Shown piece after piece: positions 1-8,289 of a stretch of DNA of 39,168 bases. The DNA comes from Gemmatimonadota bacterium (GTDB taxonomy: Bacteria; Gemmatimonadota; Gemmatimonadetes; Palauibacterales; KS3-K002): the NCBI GenBank assembly GCA_020344375.1, contig CP070823.1, forward strand, positions 1,991,572-2,030,739, in the 5' to 3' direction. The translations under genes and the position numbers were made by a program. The notes beneath the pieces were generated by a model. The model was not told where the DNA came from, ran no database searches, and worked only from the letters and a program-made list of their open reading frames with translations. The stretch's first letter is position 1; every line of letters starts with the position of its first letter.

Positions 1-1750
1 AGGCCATCGAGCTGAGCACCGTCGTGTCGGAGATCGGCGAGCAGTGGTCGCCGAATATGGCGCCGGCCAGCACCGAGCTGATCGTACCCAGCAGCACGGT
101 GTAGTTGGCGCCAGCGCCGATGCCCCCGCCCAGTGCCACCGCCAGCGGAATCACCAGCGGGATCAGGATCGCCATCGTCGCCCACGACGTGCCGGTGGCG
201 AAGGCGATGCACGCCGCTGCCGCGAATACGGAAACGGGCAGCAGGCGAAGCGGGAAGCCGGCGGCCTCCAGGATGTGTGTCACGTACTCGGCAGTGCCCA
301 CCGCTACGGTGGCGGCGCCCAGGGACCAGGCGAGGACCAGGATGACGACAGCAAGGAGCATCGAACGCATACCGCCCGCCCATGCCTCGATCGCTTCCTT
401 TATCCTGAGGATCCGCTGCGCCGTCGCCAGCAGGAACGCGGCCAGCACACCCGCCAGCGAGCCCCAGAGTAGCGCGTTGAACGCGTTGGCCGCACCGAGG
501 ATCTCGGTCAACGATCCCGGCGCACCGAGACTCGCGCGTCCGTCGAGATAGAGTCCGAGAAGCACGACCAGGACCACCGTCACCACCGGGATGGCTGCAT
601 TGTACCACCTGCGTGGCGTGCCCTCCTTCGCCTCCAGCATCTCGGCGCTCGTGTCGACCATCAACATCGCGTTTTCCCGGTAGACGCCGTCGCCCTGCGC
701 TGCCCGCCGCTCGGCCGTCAGCATCGGGCCGATGTCACGCTGCGTCCAGGCGACCAGGAACACCATGCACAGGGCCAGGATCGGGTAGAACAGGTAGGGG
801 ATGCTGCTGATGAAGATGGCGAACGGGCTCGCCGCCGCGAGCCGGCCGGCGAGGGCCGGGTCGGTACTCGCCGCCTGGCCGGCCGCTGCCTGCAGGCCGT
901 CGCCGATGAGCCCGATCTCGTAGCCCGCCCAGGTGGACACGAAGATGATCGCCGCCACAGGCGCCGCCGTCGAGTCGACCAGGTAGGACAGCTTCTCTCG
1001 TGAGATGCGCAGCCGGTCGGTGATCGGCCGCAGCGTGTTCCCGACGATCAGTGTGTTGGCGTAGTCATCGAAGAAGATCAACAGGCCGGCAAGGTACGTC
1101 GCCAGCTGGCCGCGCCGCCGCGTGGTTGCCAGTGGTGCCACCGCCTCCACGATGCCGCGTGTGCCACCGCTTCGACTCATGAGCCCGACCATGCCGCCGA
1201 GCATGAGACTGAAGATGATGATCGCCGCGTGATCCGGGTGAGCGAGGGCCGGCGCCACGAACGTGTCGATCGTGCGGAGCGTCGCCGCTATGGGATTGAG
1301 GCTCACGACGAAGAGGGCGCCGAGCCAGATCCCGGCGAACAGGGCGATAACGACCTCGCGGAAGATGAGGGCTAGACCGATCGCGAGCAGTGGCGGCAGA
1401 ATGCTGAACCAGCCCGGCAGAACCAGGGTGCTGAACTCGATGCTCTCTCCGGCCGCGACCACGCGCAGCGGCATATCGCCCCTGCTCTCGACGACCAGGT
1501 CCGCGACCTCGACCTCCATGCCGGGCACCTCTACACCTGTCGCCAGCGTCTGGCCGTCACGCGCGCGAACCACGCGCCACTCGATCGGTGCGGTACCTTC
1601 GGGAAGGACGAGACTCAGGCGGAAGGGGACGTGCGTGAGCACGGTCCTCGGCCCCTGCACTGCGAGAGCATCGCCCGCCTGCAGGCCTGCCTGCGCAGGT
1701 ACGACCTGTGTACAGAGGATGAGCAGCGTGATCGGGACAGTTCGGTGCAT
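1..1750 (-). CDS. Na+/H+ antiporter, NhaC family, with signal peptide and extracytoplasmic N-terminal domain (partial)
   Basis: This minus-strand frame opens at ATG 1750 and is still open at the left edge, giving 583 codons without the C-terminus. The start MHRTVPITLLILCTQ followed by AQA looks like a signal peptide. Residues about 25-110 are polar and beta-rich. Many hydrophobic segments follow from about residue 115, containing FFDDYANTLIVGNTLRPITD, GTSWATMAIL and FGDHCSPISDTTVLSS. These match the NhaC/Na+:H+ antiporter superfamily, which exchanges sodium for protons across the inner membrane. The exact ion and the role of the N-terminal domain are unknown. No clear Shine-Dalgarno precedes the ATG, but a good sigma70-type promoter lies just upstream. 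The family call is firm; substrate specificity is inference. Confidence 0.88.
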   Translation of the reverse strand, partial: MHRTVPITLLILCTQVVPAQAGLQAGDALAVQGPRTVLTHVPFRLSLVLPEGTAPIEWRVVRARDGQTLATGVEVPGMEVEVADLVVESRGDMPLRVVAAGESIEFSTLVLPGWFSILPPLLAIGLALIFREVVIALFAGIWLGALFVVSLNPIAATLRTIDTFVAPALAHPDHAAIIIFSLMLGGMVGLMSRSGGTRGIVEAVAPLATTRRRGQLATYLAGLLIFFDDYANTLIVGNTLRPITDRLRISREKLSYLVDSTAAPVAAIIFVSTWAGYEIGLIGDGLQAAAGQAASTDPALAGRLAAASPFAIFISSIPYLFYPILALCMVFLVAWTQRDIGPMLTAERRAAQGDGVYRENAMLMVDTSAEMLEAKEGTPRRWYNAAIPVVTVVLVVLLGLYLDGRASLGAPGSLTEILGAANAFNALLWGSLAGVLAAFLLATAQRILRIKEAIEAWAGGMRSMLLAVVILVLAWSLGAATVAVGTAEYVTHILEAAGFPLRLLPVSVFAAAACIAFATGTSWATMAILIPLVIPLAVALGGGIGAGANYTVLLGTISSVLAGAIFGDHCSPISDTTVLSSMA

Positions 1751-1782
1751 CGTTGTGTGGGTTGAGGTTCGCGGGACGGGAG

Positions 1783-1811
1783 ATCATAGGGGCCGGTCCT
1801 GGTGTTGTAAA
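1783..1811 (-). promoter_or_regulatory. Sigma70-type promoter for the NhaC-family gene
   Basis: On the minus strand TTTACA (1811-1806) is separated by exactly 17 bases from TATGAT (1788-1783). Transcription would start near 1776, leaving a leader of about 26 nt before the ATG at 1750. Confidence 0.7.
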
Positions 1812-1856
1812 GGGAGCACACCCGCCACCGCCCGGCGGCTCAGGCGGCCTAACACG

Positions 1857-1886
1857 TTGACACTTCGGCAGGTATGCTGCTATACT
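1857..1886 (+). promoter_or_regulatory. Sigma70-type promoter of the pyrimidine operon
   Basis: A perfect TTGACA (1857-1862) is followed after 18 bases by TATACT (1881-1886), preceded by TGC as in an extended -10. The predicted start near 1893 leaves only about 36 nt before the pyrR start codon. It diverges from the NhaC promoter, and the two -35 boxes are 45 bases apart. Confidence 0.8.
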
Positions 1887-1928
1887 GCCGACGGTACTTC
1901 AGGTCGCGAGGGGCGGTAGGGGGCAGAG

Positions 1929-2480
1929 GTGCAGACGGAACCGAGCAAGATCGTCATGGACGAGGCCGCCGTGCGTCGCGCCGTCGCGCGCATGGCCCGC
2001 GAGCTCGTCGAAAGAAACGCTGGGACAGAGGGACTGATACTCGTCGGCATCCACCGACGTGGCGTGGAGCTTGCCGACCTGCTGGCCGAGGAGATCGAGA
2101 GGAGCGAAAGCGAGGACCTGCCGCGCGGGACGCTCGACATCACGCTCTACCGCGACGACCTGAGCGTCATCGGGCCACGCCCCGTCATTGGATCCAGCGA
2201 CATCCCTGCGGACATAGATGGTCGGAACGTCGTCATCGTGGACGACGTGTGCTACACCGGGCGAACGGCGCGCGCGGCGATGGACCACCTGGCCGACTTC
2301 GGGCGACCGGCGCGCATCTATCTGTGTGTGCTGGTGGATCGAGGCGGGCGCGAGCTGCCGATCCAGCCGGACTTCGTGGGTCGGCACTTCGAGGTGACAC
2401 CGGCTGAGGACGTGGCGGTGCTCGTCCCGCAGCTCGACGGCCGGCTCGCCGTGGAGCTGCGCAAGATGGATCAGAGGTGA
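1929..2480 (+). CDS. pyrR: PyrR, bifunctional pyr operon regulator / uracil phosphoribosyltransferase
   Basis: The 183-residue protein has the type I phosphoribosyltransferase fold. The PRPP-binding loop is [19 protein letters not shown], and [18 protein letters not shown] lies near the N-terminus as in the PyrR family. PyrR senses UMP/UTP by binding pyr mRNA and has weak uracil phosphoribosyltransferase activity. The start is GTG 1929 behind a GGGGGCAG-like ribosome site; ATG 1956 ([10 protein letters not shown]) is a possible alternative because many homologues begin there. It is the first gene of the operon and its TGA overlaps the GTG of pyrB. The short leader leaves no room for a classic terminator/antiterminator, so control at the ribosome site is more likely (inference). 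Confidence 0.93.
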   Translation: MQTEPSKIVMDEAAVRRAVARMARELVERNAGTEGLILVGIHRRGVELADLLAEEIERSESEDLPRGTLDITLYRDDLSVIGPRPVIGSSDIPADIDGRNVVIVDDVCYTGRTARAAMDHLADFGRPARIYLCVLVDRGGRELPIQPDFVGRHFEVTPAEDVAVLVPQLDGRLAVELRKMDQR

Positions 2481-3445
2481 CTGCGAGAGTAACGTTCGGA
2501 AAGGATCTCACGGGCCTGGAAGGGCTGAGCGCCGAACAGATCAGAACGATCCTCGACGTGGCTGAGCCCTTCAAGGAGATCAGTGAGCGTCCCATCAAGA
2601 AGGTCCCCGCCCTCCGCGGCAAGACGATCGTCAACCTCTTCTACGAGCCTTCCACGCGCACCCGCGTTTCCTTCGAGTTCGCCGAGAAACGCCTGTCGGC
2701 CGACACCGTGAACATCTCGGGTGTCGGCTCGTCGGTGCAGAAGGGTGAGACCCTGGTCGACACGGCCCGCAACCTCGAGGCGATGCGGATCGATATGGTC
2801 GTGGTCCGCCACGGCTCCTCGGGCGCCGCCCAGTTCCTCGCCGACCGCATCCCATCGAACGTGATCAACGGCGGTGACGGTCAACATGAGCATCCCACGC
2901 AGGGGCTGCTCGACATGCTGACGATTCGCGACCATTTGGGCGGAATCAAGGGTCACCGGGTCTGCATCGTCGGCGACATCCTGCACTCGCGAGTGGCGCG
3001 CTCGAATATCTGGGGTCTGCTCAAGCTGGGCGCGGAGGTGGCCGTGTGTGGGCCGCCGACGTTGGTCCCGCCGGGGATCGAGGAGCTCGGTGTGCAGGTC
3101 TTCAAGCGAGTGGAAGAGGCGATCGAGTGGGCCGAGGTTCTGAACGTGCTGCGCCTGCAGCTCGAGCGGATGGAGGCGGGCTACATCCCTTCGCTGCGCG
3201 AGTATAATCGCTTCTTCGGTATCTCGGTGGCGCGACTGGAGCGAGCGCCCCGTGATATCCTCATCCTGCATCCCGGCCCCATGAACCGGGGGGTGGAGAT
3301 CGACTCGCATGTCGCCGACGGGCCGCACTCGGTGATCCTGCAGCAGGTGACCAACGGGGTCGCTGTGCGCATGGCCGTGCTCTACCTGCTCGCCGGCGGC
3401 TCGCCGGAGCGGGCAGAGGCGGCGAAGAGGGAGAGTCGGGAATGA
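2477..3445 (+). CDS. pyrB: Aspartate carbamoyltransferase catalytic subunit
   Basis: PyrB joins carbamoyl phosphate and L-aspartate to N-carbamoyl-aspartate, the committed step of pyrimidine synthesis. The 322-residue length is normal. The carbamoyl-phosphate motif [12 protein letters not shown] spans residues 56-67, HPTQ is at 139-142, [11 protein letters not shown] follows at about 166-176, and [11 protein letters not shown] sits near the C-terminus. The GTG start overlaps the pyrR stop and the gene's own stop overlaps the ATG of pyrC, so the three are translationally coupled. No pyrI-type regulatory chain is seen nearby, consistent with a PyrR-regulated, unregulated-enzyme type. Confidence 0.97.
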   Translation: MTARVTFGKDLTGLEGLSAEQIRTILDVAEPFKEISERPIKKVPALRGKTIVNLFYEPSTRTRVSFEFAEKRLSADTVNISGVGSSVQKGETLVDTARNLEAMRIDMVVVRHGSSGAAQFLADRIPSNVINGGDGQHEHPTQGLLDMLTIRDHLGGIKGHRVCIVGDILHSRVARSNIWGLLKLGAEVAVCGPPTLVPPGIEELGVQVFKRVEEAIEWAEVLNVLRLQLERMEAGYIPSLREYNRFFGISVARLERAPRDILILHPGPMNRGVEIDSHVADGPHSVILQQVTNGVAVRMAVLYLLAGGSPERAEAAKRESRE

Positions 3446-4737
3446 GCCGGCCGATGGTGCTGCGGGGCGGTCGCGTGATCGATCCCTCTCAGGGGCTCGA
3501 CGAGCGGCTCGACCTGCTCGTCGTCGATGGGCGCGTCGCCCGGTTGGGCCGTGATCTGGACGCTCCGAAGGGGGCGGAGGTGGCGGCGGTCGATGGTCTG
3601 GTTGTCGCGCCCGGGCTGGTCGATCTGCACGTTCACTTCCGGGAGCCCGGCGACGAGCATAAGGAGACGATCCGGTCGGGTGCCCGGGCCGCGGTGGCCG
3701 GCGGCTTCACGTCCGTCTGCGCTATGCCTAACACCGACCCGCCCATTGACGATCCCGCTGCCGTGGGTTTCCTGCGCGCCGAGGGCCAGCGCGCGGGCTT
3801 CGCGCACGTGTACCCCGTGGGCGCCATCTCCGTCGGTCAGAAGGGTGAGGAGATGACGGAGGTCGGCGAGCTGGCGGCTGCCGGTGCCGTGGCGGTCAGC
3901 GATGACGGCCAGCCGGTGTGGAACGCCGGGCTGATGCGCCGCGTGTTGGAGTACACCAAGGCCTTCGACATCCCGGTGTTCTCCCACAGCGAGGAGCTCG
4001 GCCTGAGCCGGCACGGTGTGATGAACGAGGGGCCCGTGTCCACAGCCCTTGGGCTGCGTGGGATACCCAACGCGGCGGAGGACGTGGCCGTGGCGCGCGA
4101 CTGCATCATCGCGGAGCTCACCGGCGGCCAGCTGCACATACAGCACGTCTCCACACGTGGCGCCGTCGAGATCATCCGGGCCGCCAAGGCACGGGGCGTT
4201 GCCGTCACCGCGGAGGTGACCCCGCATCACCTGGCGCTGACGGACGAGGCGGTGCGCGGCTACCGTACCGAGGCGAAGGTCAAACCACCCTTGAGGTCCG
4301 CTGCCTCCGTCGCGGCGGTGCGCGACGCGTTGGTGGAAGGCGTCATCGACTGCATCGCCACGGATCACGCACCCCATCACTACGAGGACAAGGAGCGGGA
4401 GTTCGACGACGCGCCGTTCGGCCTGATCGGCGTCGAGACGGCGCTCGGTGTCTGCATTCGAGAACTCGTCGTGAGCGGTCGCCTGGACTTGCCGGAGTTG
4501 ATCAACCGGCTCTCCTGCCGCCCCGCTCAGATCGCGCGGCTGCCGGCCGGTACGCTGGCCGAGGGATCACCGGCGGACGTTGTGGTGTTTGATCCTGAGG
4601 TGCGCTGGATTTGCCAGCCGGAAGAGTTCTTGAGCCTGAGCCGCAACACTCCATTCGCCGGACAGGAGCTGGTTGGCAGGGTGGTGATGACGATCGTGGA
4701 CGGCCGGTCCGTCTTCGCTCGCGGAGCGGACCGTTAG
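3442..4737 (+). CDS. pyrC: Dihydroorotase, class I
   Basis: PyrC cyclises N-carbamoyl-aspartate to dihydroorotate. The 431-residue length and motifs fit the class I zinc amidohydrolases. [10 protein letters not shown] (61-70) carries the metal ligands H63 and H65, AMPNTDPP follows, SDDG at 153-156 carries the bridging aspartate, histidines occur in SHSEE (H182) and QHVS (H235), and ATDHAPHH contains D308. The ATG overlaps the pyrB stop. The active-site set is complete, so it should be catalytic and not a pseudo-dihydroorotase partner of PyrB. Confidence 0.97.
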   Translation: MSRPMVLRGGRVIDPSQGLDERLDLLVVDGRVARLGRDLDAPKGAEVAAVDGLVVAPGLVDLHVHFREPGDEHKETIRSGARAAVAGGFTSVCAMPNTDPPIDDPAAVGFLRAEGQRAGFAHVYPVGAISVGQKGEEMTEVGELAAAGAVAVSDDGQPVWNAGLMRRVLEYTKAFDIPVFSHSEELGLSRHGVMNEGPVSTALGLRGIPNAAEDVAVARDCIIAELTGGQLHIQHVSTRGAVEIIRAAKARGVAVTAEVTPHHLALTDEAVRGYRTEAKVKPPLRSAASVAAVRDALVEGVIDCIATDHAPHHYEDKEREFDDAPFGLIGVETALGVCIRELVVSGRLDLPELINRLSCRPAQIARLPAGTLAEGSPADVVVFDPEVRWICQPEEFLSLSRNTPFAGQELVGRVVMTIVDGRSVFARGADR

Positions 4738-4767
4738 GCCGGGCCGGCGGATTCGAGGTTAGGCACG

Positions 4768-5622
4768 ATGTCAGATGACGTTTCGCGTGAACTAGATCAG
4801 CTTCTCAGGGACCGCGAGAAGTACGAGAACTGGCTCAGCCGGCTCGAGTCGGAGAGGTCGAAGGCGACGGCAGAGGCCTACAGCCGGGTGCACGGGGACT
4901 ACCAGCAGCGGCTGGACGAAGTCGTCGCCAAGCTGCAAGCGCACAGCGAGGCGGTGCAGGATAGACTCCACGAGCTGGAGCAGAAGGTCGTCGACCTGGA
5001 GGGTGAGCGGGCGCTCCGGGCGGAGAAGCTGGATGAGGCGCGGCTGCGCCGCAGCGTGGGCGAGTTGCGGGACGACAACGAGTGGGCTGATCTGGAGAAG
5101 CGTCTGGCCAGTTCGGTACAGAAGGCGGACCAGGAGCTGACCCGCGCGCGGACGGAGATCGATCGGCTCCGAGATGTCGTCGCACAGGTTCGGCCCGCGC
5201 CGGCCGCGCCGCGTCCGACGCCGCCACGCGAGGCGGCCCCCACGCCGCCGCCACGGCCAGCACCGCCGCCCCAGCCCGAGCCGGAGGCAGAGGGCGGCTT
5301 CCTCTCGCTCGAGGAGCTGGTGCTGGAGGACAAGGATGTCGTGATCGAAGAGCCGGCGCCGCTGGCCGCGGAGCCTGTCGCGCCACCGCCTTCCGAGCCG
5401 GCCTTTCCCGAGCCGTTGGCGGCCGAGCCCGGCGTCGGAGACGAGTTGGCTTTCCTGGAGTCGTTGTCCCTCGGAGGCAGCGAGGAAGGGAACTCGTTCT
5501 CGTTCCTGGAGCAGCACGGCAGCGGCACGCCGCAGACGATCATCTGCCCGCACTGCTCGGCGGCCAACGACCCGGCGGAGTGGTACTGCACCGAGTGTGG
5601 TGAGGAGCTTCCGGCGGAGTGA
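4768..5622 (+). CDS. Coiled-coil protein with C-terminal zinc ribbon, function unknown
   Basis: This 284-residue protein is not a recognised family. Residues 1-130 are charged and heptad-like (coiled coil) and begin MSDDVSRELDQLLRDREKY. Residues about 143-167 are a Pro/Ala-rich linker and about 170-250 are acidic. The last 27 residues form a zinc ribbon with two CxxC pairs (C260/C263 and C274/C277) in ICPHCSAAN and YCTECGEEL. No signal peptide or membrane segment is visible. It starts 30 nt after pyrC behind a GAGG site and probably sits at the end of that operon, then meets a shared terminator. The layout suggests a scaffolding or nucleic-acid/protein-binding role, which is inference only. 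Confidence 0.85.
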   Translation: MSDDVSRELDQLLRDREKYENWLSRLESERSKATAEAYSRVHGDYQQRLDEVVAKLQAHSEAVQDRLHELEQKVVDLEGERALRAEKLDEARLRRSVGELRDDNEWADLEKRLASSVQKADQELTRARTEIDRLRDVVAQVRPAPAAPRPTPPREAAPTPPPRPAPPPQPEPEAEGGFLSLEELVLEDKDVVIEEPAPLAAEPVAPPPSEPAFPEPLAAEPGVGDELAFLESLSLGGSEEGNSFSFLEQHGSGTPQTIICPHCSAANDPAEWYCTECGEELPAE

Positions 5623-5643
5623 CCTGTGCCGGGGCAAAGAGAT

Positions 5644-5686
5644 GGGGCGGAGGGGACGCTACGCCGCGCTCCCTCCGCCCCTTTCC
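5644..5686. terminator. Bidirectional hairpin terminator between converging genes
   Basis: GGGGCGGAGGG (5644-5654) pairs perfectly with CCCTCCGCCCC (5671-5681), an 11-bp GC stem with a 16-nt loop. It is followed by TTTCCT on the plus strand. It lies between the converging zinc-ribbon gene and rpsT. The T tract is short on both strands. Confidence 0.7.
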
Positions 5687-5704
5687 TATGTCTGCGGCCC
5701 GACG

Positions 5705-5968
5705 CTAGAGAGTACCGCCCAGCCGGCGAACGTGCGCCGCGAGTCGGCCCTTGGAGCGGGCCGCTTGGTTCCTGTGGATCAACCCGCGCCTGGCGGCCCG
5801 ATCGAGGAGTCTGGCCGCGGCGCGGTACATCTCGCTGGCCTGCTCGGGATCGGACGCGGCACGCACCCTCTTGAGGGCGGTTCGCAGCCGACTGCGCCCC
5901 GCCTTGTTGCGCAGACGTCGCCGCTCGTTCTGCCGCAGCCGCTTGACCGCTGACTTCGTGTTCGGCAC
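5705..5968 (-). CDS. rpsT: 30S ribosomal protein S20
   Basis: The 87-residue, strongly basic protein begins MPNTKSAVKRLRQNERRR, the S20 signature, and contains the conserved alpha-helical tail with KGRLAAHVRRL. S20 binds 16S rRNA early in 30S assembly. The start is GTG at 5968 with GGAGAG just upstream; non-ATG starts are also known for this gene in E. coli, where they serve autoregulation. The leader from the predicted promoter is about 98 nt, long enough for feedback control by S20 (inference). Confidence 0.96.
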   Translation of the reverse strand: MPNTKSAVKRLRQNERRRLRNKAGRSRLRTALKRVRAASDPEQASEMYRAAARLLDRAARRGLIHRNQAARSKGRLAAHVRRLGGTL

Positions 5969-6072
5969 GTACTCTCCAGGTCGTCCGGTGACTTCGGTCC
6001 CGGGAAGCGAGGTTGGCAGGGCACAGCTCGCCGCCCTCCTGCCGCTGGCTTCTCCGGTGGAAAGGCGGGCTA

Positions 6073-6101
6073 AGGATACTTGGGGTGGGAGAGGGTGTCA
6101 A
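6073..6101 (-). promoter_or_regulatory. Sigma70-type promoter for rpsT
   Basis: On the minus strand TTGACA (6101-6096), a 17-base spacer and TATCCT (6078-6073) form a near-consensus promoter. The predicted start near 6066 gives a 98-nt leader. Confidence 0.75.
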
Positions 6102-6118
6102 GCCGCGAAACCCTAGCT

Positions 6119-6147
6119 TTGACAGGGAATTTGGGCACCTGTAACTT
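6119..6147 (+). promoter_or_regulatory. Sigma70-type promoter for the scpA-scpB-rluB operon
   Basis: TTGACA (6119-6124), a 17-base spacer and TAACTT (6142-6147). The -35 is perfect and the -10 keeps the key first, second and last bases. It is divergent from the rpsT promoter, with the two -35 boxes 17 bases apart. Confidence 0.6.
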
Positions 6148-6231
6148 TCAGGAAATCGTGATCGCGCTGTGTCGCTACAGACCTGCTGGTGAGCGCCCTC
6201 GGGCCGCGGGCATGAATCGTAAAGGGAGGGG

Positions 6232-6996
6232 ATGAGGCTTCCGACGCCGGTGGGCTCTCGTGTTAGCGAGAGCGACGACCCATTCGTGGTCGATATCGAG
6301 CGCTTCCAGGGACCGCTTGACCTGCTGCTCCACCTGATCCGCTCGCAGGACATCGATATCTTCGACATCCCCATAGCGGAGATCACCGCCCAGTTCATCG
6401 CTGCGATCGAGGGGGTCGAGCAGCGCTTGACGCTGGAGCGCGCTGGCGAGTTCCTGGAGATGGCCGCCACGCTGGTGCGCATCAAGGCCCAGATGCTGCT
6501 GCCGCGGCGCGAGGACATGCTCGAGGAAGAGGACCCCCGCTCCGAGCTGGTGCGGCGCCTGCTCGAGTACGAGCTCTTCCGCGAGGTCGCGTACGTGCTG
6601 AGCGACGCGGAGGCGGAACGGGCGCTCCACCGCGGCAAGGGTCACGTTGAGCCCAGACCGCCGCCAGATCGGATGGAGCTGCCGCTGGAGCTGGCGATGG
6701 ACGAGTTGCTCGAGGTTGCCCTCTCGCTGCCGGCACCACCGGCAAAGCGCCCGCATCGGGCGCCGGTGCAACCGATCACGGTGGACGAGAAGATCGAGCT
6801 GTGGTTCAAGGCGCTGAAGCAAAAGGCGCGCGTACCTTTCAAGTCATTCATCCGGCGCTGGAAGACTCGCGTCCACGCCGTGATGTCGTTCCTGGCCTGT
6901 CTCGAGCTCGCCAAGCGCGGCGTGGTGCGACTGCGTCAGCAACGCCCCTTCGGCACTCTCTGGATCTATCGCGGTGAAAGCGACGAGGATCGTTGA
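6232..6996 (+). CDS. scpA: Segregation and condensation protein A
   Basis: ScpA is the kleisin that bridges the SMC heads and binds ScpB, and it is needed for chromosome condensation and segregation. The 254-residue protein has the typical N-terminal block ERFQGPLDLLLHLI followed by IFDIPIAEITAQFI, then the region with LVRIKAQMLLP and a C-terminal winged-helix segment ending in FLACLELAKRGVVRLRQ. The ATG follows AAAGGGAGGGG, a strong ribosome site. It overlaps scpB by 23 nt. No smc gene is present in the window. Confidence 0.95.
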   Translation: MRLPTPVGSRVSESDDPFVVDIERFQGPLDLLLHLIRSQDIDIFDIPIAEITAQFIAAIEGVEQRLTLERAGEFLEMAATLVRIKAQMLLPRREDMLEEEDPRSELVRRLLEYELFREVAYVLSDAEAERALHRGKGHVEPRPPPDRMELPLELAMDELLEVALSLPAPPAKRPHRAPVQPITVDEKIELWFKALKQKARVPFKSFIRRWKTRVHAVMSFLACLELAKRGVVRLRQQRPFGTLWIYRGESDEDR

Positions 6997-7504
6997 GGCG
7001 GTACTGTTCGCCAGCGAGACGCCGCTCGCCCCGGCGGAAATCGCCCGGGCAAGCAGCGACCTCACCCCCGCGCAGGTGGAAGAGGCGATCGGTGAGCTGT
7101 GCCGCGAATACGAGCGGGAAGAGCGCGCATTTCAAATCTATCCGCTCGGAGACGGCTACCAGATCCTGACGAGACCGGAGTGCGCCACCTATCTCGAAAC
7201 GTTTGACTCGATCACGCGCACCCAACGGCTGACCCGCGCCGCCCTGGAGACGCTGGCGATCATCGCTTACCGACAACCGGTCAGCCGGATGGAGATCGAG
7301 GAGCTGCGTGGCGTGAACGTTGCCGGCGTGCTACGCAACCTCCAGGAACGGGGACTGATCGAGGTGGTCGACCGGGCCGAGGGACTGGGCAGGCCGCTGC
7401 TTTACGGGACAACCCGCAGGTTCCTCGATCACTTCGGGCTGCGATCACTGGACGATCTGCCGCGGCCTGAGGACCTGCAGATCACTTTGCGCACCGAGAG
7501 ATGA
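6974..7504 (+). CDS. scpB: Segregation and condensation protein B
   Basis: ScpB dimerises through winged-helix domains and binds the ScpA kleisin of the SMC complex. The 176-residue protein begins MKATRIVEAVLFASETPL and carries the conserved ALETLAIIAYRQPVSRMEIE, RGVNVAGVLRNLQERGLIE and GRPLLYGTT. The start is GTG 6974 inside the scpA end, and its stop overlaps the ATG of the pseudouridine synthase gene, so the three genes are coupled. Confidence 0.96.
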   Translation: MKATRIVEAVLFASETPLAPAEIARASSDLTPAQVEEAIGELCREYEREERAFQIYPLGDGYQILTRPECATYLETFDSITRTQRLTRAALETLAIIAYRQPVSRMEIEELRGVNVAGVLRNLQERGLIEVVDRAEGLGRPLLYGTTRRFLDHFGLRSLDDLPRPEDLQITLRTER

Positions 7505-8289
7505 CGGCAGAGTCGCCTCGCCGTCGTGAGGCGATCCGCCTGCAGAGGTACCTGTCACGTGCTGGAGTTGCCTCCCGCCGCGAGGCGGAGCGGCTGATCA
7601 CAGAGGGCCGGGTCAGCGTGGACGGGACGGTCATCACCGAGCTCGGCACTCGAGTCGTTCCCGGCGGCCAGGTCGTTCGCGTCGATGGCCGGCGCGTCGA
7701 GCCGCGGACACTGCGCTGGATTGCCGTCTACAAGCCGGAAGGTTACCTGACGACGCGGAGAGACGACCGGGGCCGTCCGACGGTCTACTCGTTGTTGCCG
7801 GGTGGTCTCGAGGATCTGTTTCACGTGGGCCGGCTCGATCGCTTGAGCGAGGGCCTGCTGGTCTTCACCAACGATGGAGAGACGGCCCACCGACTGCTGC
7901 ATCCGAGATACCAGACGCCGCGGCGCTACCGCGTGGAGGTCGAAGCGAGTGTGCAACCCGCGGAGTTGCGTCGTCTGCGACGCGGAGTCGAGCTTGAGGA
8001 TGGCGTCGCGCGTGCCGAAGATGTCGAAGTCGCGCCGTCGCGCGGCTTGAGCCAGCGCGCCGCAGGGCCGGCCTCGGTGGTCTACCTCACGCTGCGCGAG
8101 GGACGCAAGCGCGAGGTCCGCCGGATGATGGCGGCCCTGAAGCTCCCGGTGAAGCGGCTCGTGCGCCTTTCGTTCGGGCCGGTCGAGTTGGGCGAGCTCG
8201 AGCCCGGAGGATGGAGAGAACTGACCGCCGAGGAAGTCGGTGCACTTCGCGAAGCGGTTGGATTGGGAGAGACCCATGGAGATACATGA
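7501..8289 (+). CDS. rluB: Pseudouridine synthase, RluB/RsuA family
   Basis: The 262-residue protein has an N-terminal S4 RNA-binding domain (LQRYLSRAGVASRREAERLI) and the RsuA-type catalytic domain with GRLDRLSEGLLVFTNDGE, whose GRLD aspartate is catalytic. EGRKREVRRMM is the conserved C-terminal block. This family isomerises uridine in rRNA. The scpA-scpB-rluB order is the usual context of large-subunit RluB, acting near 23S position 2605, which favours that name over RsuA. The stop overlaps the start of the next gene by 14 nt. Confidence 0.92.
   Translation: MTAESPRRREAIRLQRYLSRAGVASRREAERLITEGRVSVDGTVITELGTRVVPGGQVVRVDGRRVEPRTLRWIAVYKPEGYLTTRRDDRGRPTVYSLLPGGLEDLFHVGRLDRLSEGLLVFTNDGETAHRLLHPRYQTPRRYRVEVEASVQPAELRRLRRGVELEDGVARAEDVEVAPSRGLSQRAAGPASVVYLTLREGRKREVRRMMAALKLPVKRLVRLSFGPVELGELEPGGWRELTAEEVGALREAVGLGETHGDT

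Noticed and set aside
1263-1919. Plus-strand frame of 218 codons
   Set aside because: It is antisense to the NhaC-family gene and its promoter and has shadow-type composition.
4899-6638. Minus-strand frame of 579 codons, Ser/Arg-rich
   Set aside because: It is antisense to the zinc-ribbon gene and scpA and crosses rpsT and a terminator; composition is that of a shadow frame.
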